This document shows, in pieces, positions 1 to 7,644 of a stretch of DNA of 64,000 bases; position 1 is the stretch's first letter; the number at the start of each line of letters is the position of its first letter. A program made the translations under genes and the position numbers. Source of the DNA: Nocardioides sp. AX2bis (GTDB taxonomy: Bacteria > Actinomycetota > Actinomycetes > Propionibacteriales > Nocardioidaceae); assembly GCF_902506435.1 (NCBI RefSeq), contig NZ_LR733215.1, positions 136,459 through 200,458 on the forward strand. Direction: 5' to 3'. The notes below the pieces were generated by a model that saw nothing but the letters and a program-made list of their open reading frames with translations, searched no databases and was not told the DNA's origin.

Positions 1-67
1 TCGTGACCCCGGCCACGCCCGGCGCCCACCCCCGTGGACGCGGGCTCCCGTACGCCTCCGCGCGGCC

Positions 68-82
68 TACGATCCACCCATG
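68..82 (+). promoter_or_regulatory. Candidate leaderless promoter (-10) of the solute-binding protein gene
   Basis: TACGAT at 68-73 is followed by 6 bases and then the ATG at 80. A TANNNT hexamer 6-7 bases before a start codon is the usual geometry of leaderless actinobacterial transcripts, and there is no purine-rich ribosome binding site before this ATG. No convincing -35 is visible. Confidence 0.5.
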
Positions 83-970
83 CTGCTGCGCCGCCCCGCC
101 CGAGCCGCCCGGGTCTCCCTCGTCACCGTCCCGCTGCTCGTCGCCGCGCTGGCCTGCGCACCGGTCGAGGAGACCGCCGAGGACACCAGCGGGGACGCCG
201 CGGCCCCGGCCGCCGACGAGTGCACGCCCGACCAGCTCGAGACGCAGACGGCCGGGACGCTGACGGTCGGCACCGACTCGCCGGCCTTCGAGCCGTGGTT
301 CGTCGACAACGACCCGACCAACGGCGAGGGCTACGAGTCGGCGGTGGCCTACGCGGTCGCCGAGGAGCTCGGCTTCGCCGAGGACGAGGTGGAGTGGGTG
401 AAGGTGGGGTTCAACTCCTCCTACGCCTCGGGCCCGAAGACCTTCGACTTCGACATCAACCAGATCTCGATCACCCCGGCCCGCGAGGAGGCCGTCGACT
501 TCTCCGACGGCTACTACCAGGCCTCCCAGGCCGTGGTCGCGCTGGAGGGCAGCGCCGGCGCCGAGGCGGCGTCGCTCGACGACCTCACCGACCTGCGCCT
601 GGGCGCCCAGACCGGCACCACCTCGCTGACCGCGATCCGCGACATCATCCAGCCCGCGACCGAGCCGCTGGTCTTCGACGACACCAACGCCGCCAAGCAG
701 GCGCTGCAGAACGACCAGGTCGACGCGATCCTGGCCGACCTGCCCACCGCCTTCTACATCTCCGCGGTCGAGATCCCCGGCTCCACCATCGTCGGGCAGT
801 TCCAGCCCGAGACCGGTGAGCAGGAGGAGTTCGGGATGCTCTTCGAGCAGGGCTCCTCGCTCGTGCCGTGCGTCGACCAGGCCCTGGCCACCCTGACCGA
901 GGACGGCACCCTCGCCGACCTCGAGCAGCAGTGGCTCTCGGACTCGGTCTCGGTGCCGACCCTGCCGTGA
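80..970 (+). CDS. Amino-acid-type ABC transporter substrate-binding lipoprotein
   Basis: A 296-residue exported solute-binding protein of the polar amino-acid ABC family. The first 26 residues form a type II (lipoprotein) signal ending in the lipobox ALAC, with Cys26 as the predicted lipidated residue, so it should be anchored outside the membrane. The mature part has the periplasmic-binding type 2 pattern: a TLTVGTDSPAFEPWF start, a DFDINQISITPAR ligand-binding segment and a GAQTGTTS segment. It is followed by a permease (GTGA overlap) and an ATPase (ATGA overlap), so this is a complete three-gene importer. The exact amino acid cannot be read from sequence. Confidence 0.92.
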   Translation: MLLRRPARAARVSLVTVPLLVAALACAPVEETAEDTSGDAAAPAADECTPDQLETQTAGTLTVGTDSPAFEPWFVDNDPTNGEGYESAVAYAVAEELGFAEDEVEWVKVGFNSSYASGPKTFDFDINQISITPAREEAVDFSDGYYQASQAVVALEGSAGAEAASLDDLTDLRLGAQTGTTSLTAIRDIIQPATEPLVFDDTNAAKQALQNDQVDAILADLPTAFYISAVEIPGSTIVGQFQPETGEQEEFGMLFEQGSSLVPCVDQALATLTEDGTLADLEQQWLSDSVSVPTLP

Positions 971-1827
971 CGGACCTGCAGGCCCCCTGGGCGCCGAGCG
1001 GGCGCGAGCTCGAGCGACGCGAGGTCCGGCGCCGTCGCCGCCGGAGGTCGGTGCTCGTCGCGACGGCCGCGACGGTGCTGGTCGTCGGTGGCCTCGTCCT
1101 CGGCGTCGTCAGCTCCCCGGGCTGGCCCACGGTGCAGGAGACCTTCCTCGACCCGTTCCACGCCCGCGAGTCCTTCCCGGCGATCCTCGACGGGTTCTGG
1201 CTCAACGTCACGATGTTCCTCATCGCCGAGCCGCTGATCCTCGCGCTCGGCCTCGGGCTGGCCCTCGCGCGGCAGTCCCGGTCGCCGCTGCTGGTGCCGT
1301 TGCGCGCGATCGCCGTGGCCTGGACCGACGTCTTCCGTGGCATCCCGACGCTGGTGCTGGTCTTCCTCCTCGTCTTCGGGATGCCCTCGCTGGGCCTGCA
1401 GGGCGTCCCCACCTCGATCTTCTTCTGGGCCACCGTCGCGCTGGTCGTCTCCTACAGCGCCTACGTCGCCGAGGTCTTCCGCTCCGGCATCGAGTCGGTG
1501 CACCCCTCGCAGCTGGCCAGCGCCGACGCGCTCGGCCTGTCCCGGGGCCAGGCGATGCGCTTCGTGGTGGTGCCGCAGGCCGTCCGCCGGGTCGTGCCCC
1601 CGCTGCTCAACGACTTCGTCTCGCTGCAGAAGGACACCGCGCTGGTGGCCTCGGTGTCGCTGTTCGACGCGCTCTTCAGCGCCCGCGACTACGCCAACTT
1701 CAACTTCAACTACACGCCGTACGTCGTGGTCGCCGTCTTCTTCGTCGTCCTCACGGTCCCGCTGGCCCGCCTCACCGACGCCCTCGGTCGCCGCTACGCC
1801 GAGCGCGAGCGGGCGGGCGCACGATGA
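967..1827 (+). CDS. Amino-acid ABC transporter permease
   Basis: An integral-membrane permease of about 286 residues, of the His/Glu/Gln/Arg/opine type. I start it at GTG 967, which overlaps the stop of the binding-protein gene. The N-terminal 30 residues are a basic cytoplasmic stretch (RRRRRRR), followed by one transmembrane helix. A binding-protein-dependent transport domain follows, with the EAA-type loop near ADALGLSRGQAMRFVVVPQA where the ATPase docks. It forms the membrane channel with the proteins before and after it. Confidence 0.92.
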   Translation: MTDLQAPWAPSGRELERREVRRRRRRRSVLVATAATVLVVGGLVLGVVSSPGWPTVQETFLDPFHARESFPAILDGFWLNVTMFLIAEPLILALGLGLALARQSRSPLLVPLRAIAVAWTDVFRGIPTLVLVFLLVFGMPSLGLQGVPTSIFFWATVALVVSYSAYVAEVFRSGIESVHPSQLASADALGLSRGQAMRFVVVPQAVRRVVPPLLNDFVSLQKDTALVASVSLFDALFSARDYANFNFNYTPYVVVAVFFVVLTVPLARLTDALGRRYAERERAGAR

Positions 1828-2576
1828 CCGGGGGGACGGCCGGCCCGCTGCTGGAGGTCCAGGCGCTGCGCAAGACGTACGGCGCCAGGCTCGTGCTCGA
1901 CGACGTCGACCTGAGCGTCGGCGCGGGCGACGTGGTCTGCCTGATCGGGTCGTCGGGGTCGGGGAAGTCGACGCTGCTGCGCTGCGTGAACCTCCTCGAG
2001 GACATCGACGACGGCCGGATCCTGCTCGAGGGCCGCGAGATCTCCGACCCGCTGGTCGACCAGCGCGAGGTCCGCTCGCGGATGGGCACCGTGTTCCAGG
2101 CCTACAACCTCTTCCCGCACCTGACCGTGCTCGACAACTGCACCCTCGCGCCGCGCCGGGTGCACGGCGTGGCCCGCCGCGAGGCCGAGACCCGGGCCCG
2201 GGCCCTGCTGGAGGAGTTCGGCCTCGCCGAACACGCCGGCCAGCACCCCGACCGGCTCTCCGGCGGCCAGCAGCAGCGGGCCGCGCTCGTCCGGGCCCTC
2301 TGCACCGAGCCGAGCCTGCTGCTCCTCGACGAGATCACCGCCGCGCTCGACCCCGAGCTGGTCGGCGAGGTGCTCGCGATCGTGCGCCGCCTGGCCGAGC
2401 AGGGCACCACGATGGTGCTGGCCACCCACGAGATGTCCTTCGCCCGCGAGGTCGCCACCACGGTCTGCTTCCTGCACGAGGGCCGGATCCTCGAGCAGGG
2501 ACCGCCCGAGCAGATCCTCACCGCGCCGCGCGAGGAGCGTACGAGGCAGTTCCTGCGCCGGGTCCTGCCGGGCTGA
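1824..2576 (+). CDS. Amino-acid ABC transporter ATP-binding protein
   Basis: A 250-residue ABC ATPase that powers the importer. It carries Walker A (GSSGSGKST), a Q-loop in VFQAYNLFPHLTV, the signature LSGGQQQR, Walker B (LLLLDEITAALDPE) and the H-loop (ATHEMSFA). The AYNLFPHLTVLDN wording is typical of GlnQ/HisP-like amino-acid importers. The usual DEPTSALDPE is DEITAALDPE here, a common variant. ATG 1824 overlaps the permease stop by 4 bases, showing translational coupling. Confidence 0.93.
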   Translation: MTGGTAGPLLEVQALRKTYGARLVLDDVDLSVGAGDVVCLIGSSGSGKSTLLRCVNLLEDIDDGRILLEGREISDPLVDQREVRSRMGTVFQAYNLFPHLTVLDNCTLAPRRVHGVARREAETRARALLEEFGLAEHAGQHPDRLSGGQQQRAALVRALCTEPSLLLLDEITAALDPELVGEVLAIVRRLAEQGTTMVLATHEMSFAREVATTVCFLHEGRILEQGPPEQILTAPREERTRQFLRRVLPG

Positions 2577-2612
2577 GCGTCATCCCGGCCCGGGGCTGGA
2601 CGGGCAGGTTTC

Positions 2613-2646
2613 GAACATGTCGGCCTTTGCAAAGGCCGACATGTTC
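2613..2646. terminator. Perfect 34-bp palindrome after the ABC operon
   Basis: Bases 2613-2646 read identically on both strands. Folded as RNA they give a stem of about 15 bp with a TGCA-type loop. It lies 36 bases after the ATPase stop, and a second hairpin follows directly. There is no U-run, which is normal for high-GC actinobacterial terminators. A bidirectional terminator is most likely; a protein-binding palindrome is the alternative. Confidence 0.5.
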
Positions 2647-2647
2647 A

Positions 2648-2673
2648 GAAGTCCCCGGCCGACCGGGGACTTC
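2648..2673. terminator. Second hairpin, 11-bp perfect stem
   Basis: GAAGTCCCCGG (2648-2658), a 4-base loop (CCGA) and CCGGGGACTTC (2663-2673) form a perfect 11-bp stem one base after the 34-bp palindrome. The two together look like a tandem terminator that insulates the importer operon from the racemase gene. Confidence 0.5.
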
Positions 2674-2689
2674 GCGGCGCCCAAGACCG

Positions 2690-2706
2690 TGACACCGCCG
2701 GTGTCA
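2690..2706. promoter_or_regulatory. 17-bp palindromic operator upstream of the racemase gene
   Basis: TGACACCGCCGGTGTCA is a perfect inverted repeat (8-bp arms, 1-base centre) ending 23 bases before ATG 2730. It has the same TGACA-N7-TGTCA architecture, and the same GGTGTCA half, as the site at 7567-7583 between merR and fadA. This suggests, without proof, that the MerR protein encoded at 6735-7490 binds both. Confidence 0.5.
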
Positions 2707-2729
2707 GCGACCGTGCCAGGATGCGGGGC

Positions 2730-3917
2730 ATGGCGGACCAGGAGCAGCAGGAGCAGCAGCCGTACGCGCTGGGGCGCGGCACCGGACCGCTGCGCGGGGT
2801 GAAGGTGGTGGAGGTCGCCGGGATCGGACCCGGTCCCCACGCCGCGATGATCCTCGCGGACCTCGGCGCCGACGTGATCCGCGTCGAGCGGCCGGGCGGC
2901 TCGTTCCTGGTCGGCGGGCCCGACGACCTGCTCAACCGCGGCCGGCCGAGCGTGGCCCTCGACCTCAAGCAGCCCGAGGCGGTGGCGACCGTGCTCGACC
3001 TCGTGGAGGGTGCCGACGTCCTGCTGGAGGGCATGCGTCCCGGGGTGACCGAGCGGCTCGGGCTGGGACCCGCCGACTGCCACGCCCGCAACCCGCGCCT
3101 GGTCTACGGCCGGATGACCGGCTGGGGCCAGGACGGCCCCCTGGCCGCCGCCGCCGGGCACGACCTCAACTACGTCGCGCTGTCCGGCGCGCTCTTCGGC
3201 CTCGGCCAGGACCCCGCCCGCCCGCACTTCCCGACCAACCTCGTCGGCGACTTCGGCGGCGGGTCGACCTACCTCGTGATCGGCGTCCTCGCCGCGCTGC
3301 TGGAGGCGCGTCTGTCCGGGCAGGGCCAGGTCGTCGACGCCGCGATCGTCGACGGCACCGCCCACGTCAACACCATGACGGCGGCCTTCGTCGGCGCCGG
3401 CACCTTCCGCGAGGAGCGCGCGGTCAACCTGCTCGACGGCGGCGCGCCGTACTACGACCTCTACGCGACCTCCGACGGCGAGCACATGAGCGTCGGGGCG
3501 CTCGAGCCGCAGTTCTTCGCCGCCTTCCTCGACCTGCTCGGCATCGCCGACGTCAGCCCCGGGCAGGCCGACCTCGACCGGTACGACGAGATGCGCGACC
3601 TGATCACCGCCCGTTTCGCCTCCCGCACCCGCGCGGAGTGGACCGAGGTCTTCGAGGGCACCGACGCCTGCGTCGCCCCCGTGCTGCGGATCAGCGAGGC
3701 CCAGCAGCACCCGCACCTGGCCGCCCGCGGCACCTACGTCGAGCACCACGGCCGGGTGCAGCCGGCGCCCGCACCGCGCTTCTCGCGCACCGCCGCGACC
3801 CTGTCCACGCCGCCGCCGGCCCGCCCCGGCACCCAGACCCGCGAGGCGCTCGCGGCCTGGGGCGTCACGGACGTCGACGGCCTGCTGGAGCGCGGCGTCG
3901 CGGTGCAGGCCGACTGA
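2730..3917 (+). CDS. Alpha-methylacyl-CoA racemase (CaiB/BaiF family III CoA-transferase fold)
   Basis: About 395 residues. The family interconverts (2R)- and (2S)-methylacyl-CoAs so that methyl-branched chains can enter beta-oxidation. It keeps the racemase signature rather than that of the CoA-transferases: GHDLNYVALSGAL with the catalytic His (about residue 144) and GDFGGGS with the catalytic Asp (about residue 174). The N-terminus (LRGVKVVEVAGIGPGPHAAMILADLGADVI) is typical. I prefer ATG 2730; ATG 2721 is in frame but lies inside a CAGGAT sequence that could be a -10 element. The operator at 2690-2706 suggests co-regulation with fadA-fadB. Confidence 0.87.
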   Translation: MADQEQQEQQPYALGRGTGPLRGVKVVEVAGIGPGPHAAMILADLGADVIRVERPGGSFLVGGPDDLLNRGRPSVALDLKQPEAVATVLDLVEGADVLLEGMRPGVTERLGLGPADCHARNPRLVYGRMTGWGQDGPLAAAAGHDLNYVALSGALFGLGQDPARPHFPTNLVGDFGGGSTYLVIGVLAALLEARLSGQGQVVDAAIVDGTAHVNTMTAAFVGAGTFREERAVNLLDGGAPYYDLYATSDGEHMSVGALEPQFFAAFLDLLGIADVSPGQADLDRYDEMRDLITARFASRTRAEWTEVFEGTDACVAPVLRISEAQQHPHLAARGTYVEHHGRVQPAPAPRFSRTAATLSTPPPARPGTQTREALAAWGVTDVDGLLERGVAVQAD

Positions 3918-3920
3918 CCC

Positions 3921-4655
3921 GTGCGCCCCTTCCTCTTCCTCGGCACCCGCGCCGAGGACCTCGCCGCCGACGGGGAGTACGACGCGGTGCTGCGCTTCAC
4001 CGGTCTGGCCGAGCGCGACCTGCGCCGCGTCCGGCTCGAGCGCGACGAGCTGCCCCCGCTGGAGCTCGACGACTGGTCGGGCATCGTGCTGGGCGGCGGG
4101 CCGTACAACGTCAGCGACCCCGACGAGCTGAAGTCGCCCGCCCAGCACCGGGCCGAGGCACGGCTGGCCGACCTCGCCGAGCAGGTGGTCGAGGCGGACT
4201 TCCCCTTCCTGGGCGCCTGCTACGGCATCGGCACCCTCGGGCGGCTGCGCGGCGGTGCCGTCGACCGGACCTTCGGCGAGCCGATCGGCGCGGTCACCGT
4301 CACCCTCACCGACGCGGGTCTCGCCGACCCGCTGACCGCCGACCTGCCGGGGTCCTTCGACGTCTTCCTCGGCCACAAGGAGGCCGTCTCGGCCCTGCCG
4401 GGCGGGGCCGTGCTGCTCGCCACCGCACCGAGCTGCCCGGTCCAGGCGTTCCGGATCGGCACCCGCGTCTACGCCACCCAGTTCCACCCCGAGCTGGACG
4501 TGGACGCCCTCTGCACCCGGATCGAGGTCTACCGCCACCACGGCTACTTCGAGCCGGCTGCGGCCGAGGCCGTCAAGGCGGCGGCCCGCACCGCGACCGT
4601 CACCGAGCCGACCCGGCTGCTGGCCCGTTTCGTCGAGCTCTTCGCCCGGCGCTGA
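3921..4655 (+). CDS. Class I glutamine amidotransferase-like protein
   Basis: A 244-residue stand-alone glutaminase-type domain resembling the amidotransferase half of GMP synthase. Catalytic residues are visible: the nucleophile Cys100 in GACYGIG, and His189 and Glu191 in FHPELD. The oxyanion region GGGPYNVSD is also present. GTG 3921 begins 3 bases after the racemase stop, so the two are probably co-transcribed. Such proteins in actinobacteria are usually annotated 'glutamine amidotransferase' without a known acceptor, and I cannot name one. Confidence 0.85.
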   Translation: MRPFLFLGTRAEDLAADGEYDAVLRFTGLAERDLRRVRLERDELPPLELDDWSGIVLGGGPYNVSDPDELKSPAQHRAEARLADLAEQVVEADFPFLGACYGIGTLGRLRGGAVDRTFGEPIGAVTVTLTDAGLADPLTADLPGSFDVFLGHKEAVSALPGGAVLLATAPSCPVQAFRIGTRVYATQFHPELDVDALCTRIEVYRHHGYFEPAAAEAVKAAARTATVTEPTRLLARFVELFARR

Positions 4656-4752
4656 GTCCCCTCCATCCGGGGGAGTGCGGCGCTGGGGTGGCGTGGTTCA
4701 GTGAAGACATCGAGCGCGGCACCGGCCGCGCCCCCCGAAGGAGGCGACGAGC

Positions 4753-4953
4753 ATGGCGATCGGCGACAAGGCTGAGAACAAGGGCGAGAACCTCGGCGGC
4801 AAGATCAAGGAGGGCACCGGCAAGGCGACCGGCAACGAGCGCCTCGAGGCCGAGGGCAAGGGCGACCAGGCCTCCGCCAACCTCAAGGACGGCGTCGAGA
4901 AGATCAAGGACGCCGCGAAGAACATCGTCGGCGGGGACAAGAACAAGCACTGA
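4753..4953 (+). CDS. CsbD-family general-stress protein
   Basis: A 66-residue, highly charged, Lys/Glu/Gly-rich protein (MAIGDKAENKGENLGGKIKEG, with a repeated KIK/KDAAK pattern) matching the CsbD family of small stress proteins, whose biochemical role is unknown. A strong ribosome binding site, GAAGGAGG, precedes ATG 4753. It stands alone between the amidotransferase and a CPBP protease. I could not identify a sigma-B-type promoter with confidence. Confidence 0.88.
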   Translation: MAIGDKAENKGENLGGKIKEGTGKATGNERLEAEGKGDQASANLKDGVEKIKDAAKNIVGGDKNKH

Positions 4954-5039
4954 CGCAGCACCGCCGGAGCGAGGGGCGGGCACGGTCCGCCCCCCGCACG
5001 GACCATCACCCCTCCTCTCCGTACAGTCGGGGACGAGGG

Positions 5040-5753
5040 GTGATGTGTGTGCAGGCCTGGTTGCAGCGAGCGCTGTGGGACGTCGTCCCGCGCGACCACC
5101 GGCAGTCCCAGCGGGACCTGAGGCGGCGCCAGCTGATCACGGCGGGGTTCGTTCTGGCCGGTGCCGTGGTGCTGGGCTTCCTGCTCCGCCTGGAGCCCGG
5201 GAGCACGGCGTTCTACGTCACGTCACTGGTCGTCGCGGCCGTGTGGTTCGTCGGCGCGTTCGCCTCCGGCCCGCTCCACCTCGGGCGGATCCCGATCGGC
5301 ACCGACCTGTCCGGGCCCACCAAGCGCCCGATCACCGCGCCGCTGGCGCTCGGCGCCGGGCTGGCGGTGTTCTTCGTCGCCGGGGGCCTCGTGGTCGCCC
5401 AGATCCCGTGGCTCTCCGACCAGGTCGCCAAGGTGATCTCGTACGCCGACGCCGGGTCGCTGCCGCTGCTCGTGGCGATCACCGCGATCAACGGCATCGC
5501 CGAGGAGCTGTTCTTCCGCGGCGCGCTCTACGCCGCGATCACCAAGTACCCGATCCTGTGGTCCACGCTGGCCTACGTCATCGCCACCGCGGCGACCGGC
5601 AACATCATGCTGGCCTTCGCCGCGATCCTGCTCGGCCTCGTCGTCGGGCTCCAGCGCCGGGCCTCCGGCGGCATCCTGGCGCCGATCATCACCCACTGCG
5701 TGTGGTCGATCAGCATGCTGGTGACGCTGCCGTACATCTTCGGCACCGCCTGA
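5040..5753 (+). CDS. CPBP-family intramembrane metalloprotease (CAAX-protease-like)
   Basis: About 237 residues with several membrane helices. Motif 1, EELFFRG, has the paired glutamates, and the C-terminal LAPIITHCVWS supplies the metal-binding His of the CPBP (Abi/Rce1-like) family. The substrate is unknown. GTG 5040, ATG 5043 and GTG 5049 are all possible starts. The GAGGGG at 5035-5040 is best spaced for GTG 5049, so the first three residues may not be translated. Confidence 0.85.
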   Translation: MMCVQAWLQRALWDVVPRDHRQSQRDLRRRQLITAGFVLAGAVVLGFLLRLEPGSTAFYVTSLVVAAVWFVGAFASGPLHLGRIPIGTDLSGPTKRPITAPLALGAGLAVFFVAGGLVVAQIPWLSDQVAKVISYADAGSLPLLVAITAINGIAEELFFRGALYAAITKYPILWSTLAYVIATAATGNIMLAFAAILLGLVVGLQRRASGGILAPIITHCVWSISMLVTLPYIFGTA

Positions 5754-5775
5754 GCCTGCCCAGGGGGGCGTCGGG

Positions 5776-6675
5776 TCAGGCGGGCCTGGACTCCGCGATG
5801 GCGCGACGCACGGCCTCCTGGTAGGCCACCGGCTCACCGGGGACGATCTCCCGGATCCGCTGCTCGGTGACGACGACCTCGGTGGCCATGGAGTCGATCA
5901 GGTTCTTGCCGGTGGTGGCGTCGACGTCGGTCACGAAGCCGATCCAGTGCGACGACAGCTTCGGCGTCAGCACCGGCACCGTGACCACGAACGGCCGACG
6001 GCCGTTCATCACCTCGGCCGCCTGCTGGAGCATCTCGAGGTAGCTGAGGACCTCGGGGCCGCCGATGTCGAAGGTCTGCCCGAACGCGGCCTCGCAGTCG
6101 ACCACGCCGGCGAGGTAGCGCACGACGTCCTCGATGGAGATCGGCTGCGTCTTGGTCTTCGCCCACTTCGGCACCACCATCGCGGGCAGGTGCTTGACCA
6201 GCTGGCGGGTGATCTCCCACGAGATCCCCCCGGCGCCGACCACGATCGCCGCCCGCAGCACGGTGACCGGGACGCCGGCCTCGCCCAGCAGGGTCTCGAC
6301 CTCGCGGCGCGAGCGCAGGTGGGCCGAGAGCTCGCCGTCCTCGTCCCCGAGGCCGCCGAGGTAGACGATCTGGCGCACGCCCGCCTCCCGCGCGGCGCGG
6401 CCGAAGGAGCGGGCGGCCTCGGCGTCCTTGCGCTCGAAGTCGTTGTCGTCGAGGGAGTGGACCAGGTAGACGGCCACGTCCACGCCGGCCATCGCGGCCT
6501 CGAGGCTGGGCACGTCGGCGACGTCGCCGTAGACCGCCTCGCCGGGGCCGGTGTAGCCGCCGGGGCGGCGCGTCATCGCGCGCACCGTGCGGCCCTGCTC
6601 CACCAGCGCCGGGACGAGGCGCGTACCGACGAAGCCGGTCGCGCCGGTGACCAGGACCGAGACGGAGTCAGACAT
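5776..6675 (-). CDS. Atypical SDR / NAD(P)-binding protein (NDUFA9-like)
   Basis: A 299-residue Rossmann-fold protein beginning VLVTGATGFVGTRLV (dinucleotide binding), with YLVHSL and YLGGLGDE segments in the positions seen in atypical short-chain dehydrogenases of the NDUFA9/NmrA kind. It lacks a clear YxxxK active site, so it may bind cofactor without classical dehydrogenase activity. It lies 59 bases downstream of the MerR gene on the same strand but seems to have its own promoter: on the minus strand TATGTT (6687-6682) sits 6 bases before ATG 6675, a leaderless layout. Confidence 0.8.
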   Translation of the reverse strand: MSDSVSVLVTGATGFVGTRLVPALVEQGRTVRAMTRRPGGYTGPGEAVYGDVADVPSLEAAMAGVDVAVYLVHSLDDNDFERKDAEAARSFGRAAREAGVRQIVYLGGLGDEDGELSAHLRSRREVETLLGEAGVPVTVLRAAIVVGAGGISWEITRQLVKHLPAMVVPKWAKTKTQPISIEDVVRYLAGVVDCEAAFGQTFDIGGPEVLSYLEMLQQAAEVMNGRRPFVVTVPVLTPKLSSHWIGFVTDVDATTGKNLIDSMATEVVVTEQRIREIVPGEPVAYQEAVRRAIAESRPA

Positions 6676-6687
6676 GGGCCCAACATA
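6676..6687 (-). promoter_or_regulatory. Candidate leaderless -10 of the NDUFA9-like gene
   Basis: On the minus strand TATGTT ends 6 bases before ATG 6675, with no ribosome binding site between them. This fits the leaderless layout seen at several other genes in the window. Confidence 0.45.
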
Positions 6688-6734
6688 GGTGCCGGACCCG
6701 GCCCGCTGCCTCGCCCCGGCGGGTCAGCGGAGCG

Positions 6735-7490
6735 TCAGGGCTCGGGTACGGGCGGCTCGCGCCGCGCCGACCGCTCGGCGCGCTCGGCGATCCCGGCGCG
6801 CTTGGTCTCGTCCATCCCGAGCTCGTAGGCGTGCACGAGGCCGTTGATCGACAGCGGCTTGAGCCGCTCCACGACGTCCTGGATCGTCTCGGGGGTCGCC
6901 CCGGACTCCTGGTAGACCGGCCAGACCCGCGTGCGGAACACGTCGTACAGCTCGCGGGCCACGGCGCGCCCGTGCTCGGCGTAGACCTCGGCAGCCGCGC
7001 GCGCGGCCTCCAGGGGGAAGCCGACGTCGAGCAGCCCGAGGCCGATCGAGAGCTGCGAGACCGCGACCTCGTAGTGGTTCGGCGGACCGGTGGGACCGAC
7101 GGGCCGGACGATGCCGAGGGCCCCCAGGGTGTCGACGTCGGTCTCCTCGAGCGGACGCCCCGCGCGGCTCTCGAGGTCGCCGCGCGACATCGTCACCGGC
7201 AGGTCGGCCTGCCACGGCGCGAGCATCGCCCGGCGCAGAGCGATGTCCTCGGGGCTGGCGTCGTCCGGGATGCCCCCGACGTACCGCTCGATCGCGGCCA
7301 GCGTGAAGCCGTGGCTCTGCAGCTCCTGGACCAGCTCGAGCCTGGCCAGGTGGTCGCGGCCGTAGAAGCCCGACCGGCCCCGGCGCACGGGCGGCGGCAC
7401 GAGGCCGCGCGAGGTGTAGAAGCGCACGTTGCGCACGCTCATCCCGACCCGGGCGGTGAGCTCCTCGAGGGTCAGCAGGTCCTCGTCCAC
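6735..7490 (-). CDS. MerR-family transcriptional regulator, divergent from fadA-fadB
   Basis: About 251 residues from GTG 7490, chosen because GGAGG lies just upstream and the MerR winged-helix begins at once (DLLTLEELTARVGMSVRNVRFYTSRGLVPPP). The recognition helix, wing (RRGRSGFYGRDHLARL) and dimerisation helix are present; the long C-terminal domain is presumably the effector sensor. It lacks the cysteine pattern of metal sensors, so an acyl-CoA-type effector, as for LiuR-like MerR proteins, is a reasonable inference. A dyad with 19-bp spacing between -35 and -10 lies between it and fadA. Confidence 0.85.
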   Translation of the reverse strand: MDEDLLTLEELTARVGMSVRNVRFYTSRGLVPPPVRRGRSGFYGRDHLARLELVQELQSHGFTLAAIERYVGGIPDDASPEDIALRRAMLAPWQADLPVTMSRGDLESRAGRPLEETDVDTLGALGIVRPVGPTGPPNHYEVAVSQLSIGLGLLDVGFPLEAARAAAEVYAEHGRAVARELYDVFRTRVWPVYQESGATPETIQDVVERLKPLSINGLVHAYELGMDETKRAGIAERAERSARREPPVPEP

Positions 7491-7556
7491 CCGCCCCACC
7501 TCCCTCCGGGCCGGCCACGGCGCCGGGCCGCTGGTGACCCATGCCACAGGATCTGC

Positions 7557-7587
7557 TTGACCACGATGACAGTGATGGTGTCACAAT
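7557..7587 (+). promoter_or_regulatory. MerR-type promoter/operator of fadA-fadB
   Basis: TTGACC (7557-7562) and CACAAT (7582-7587) are separated by 19 bases, the over-long spacer typical of MerR-controlled promoters. The spacer holds TGACAGTGATGGTGTCA (7567-7583), a TGACA-N7-TGTCA dyad. MerR proteins act by distorting exactly such spacers. The same dyad architecture occurs at 2690-2706. Confidence 0.65.
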
Positions 7588-7644
7588 CGGCGTACGCGGT
7601 CGTCGGGGACCCGGCCCGCGGCGCACTCGACACCTGGGACGGTC

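Noticed and set aside
2617..2802. Short open frame starting inside the 34-bp palindrome
   Set aside because: It is a by-product of the palindrome, has no ribosome binding site and overlaps the racemase start in another frame.
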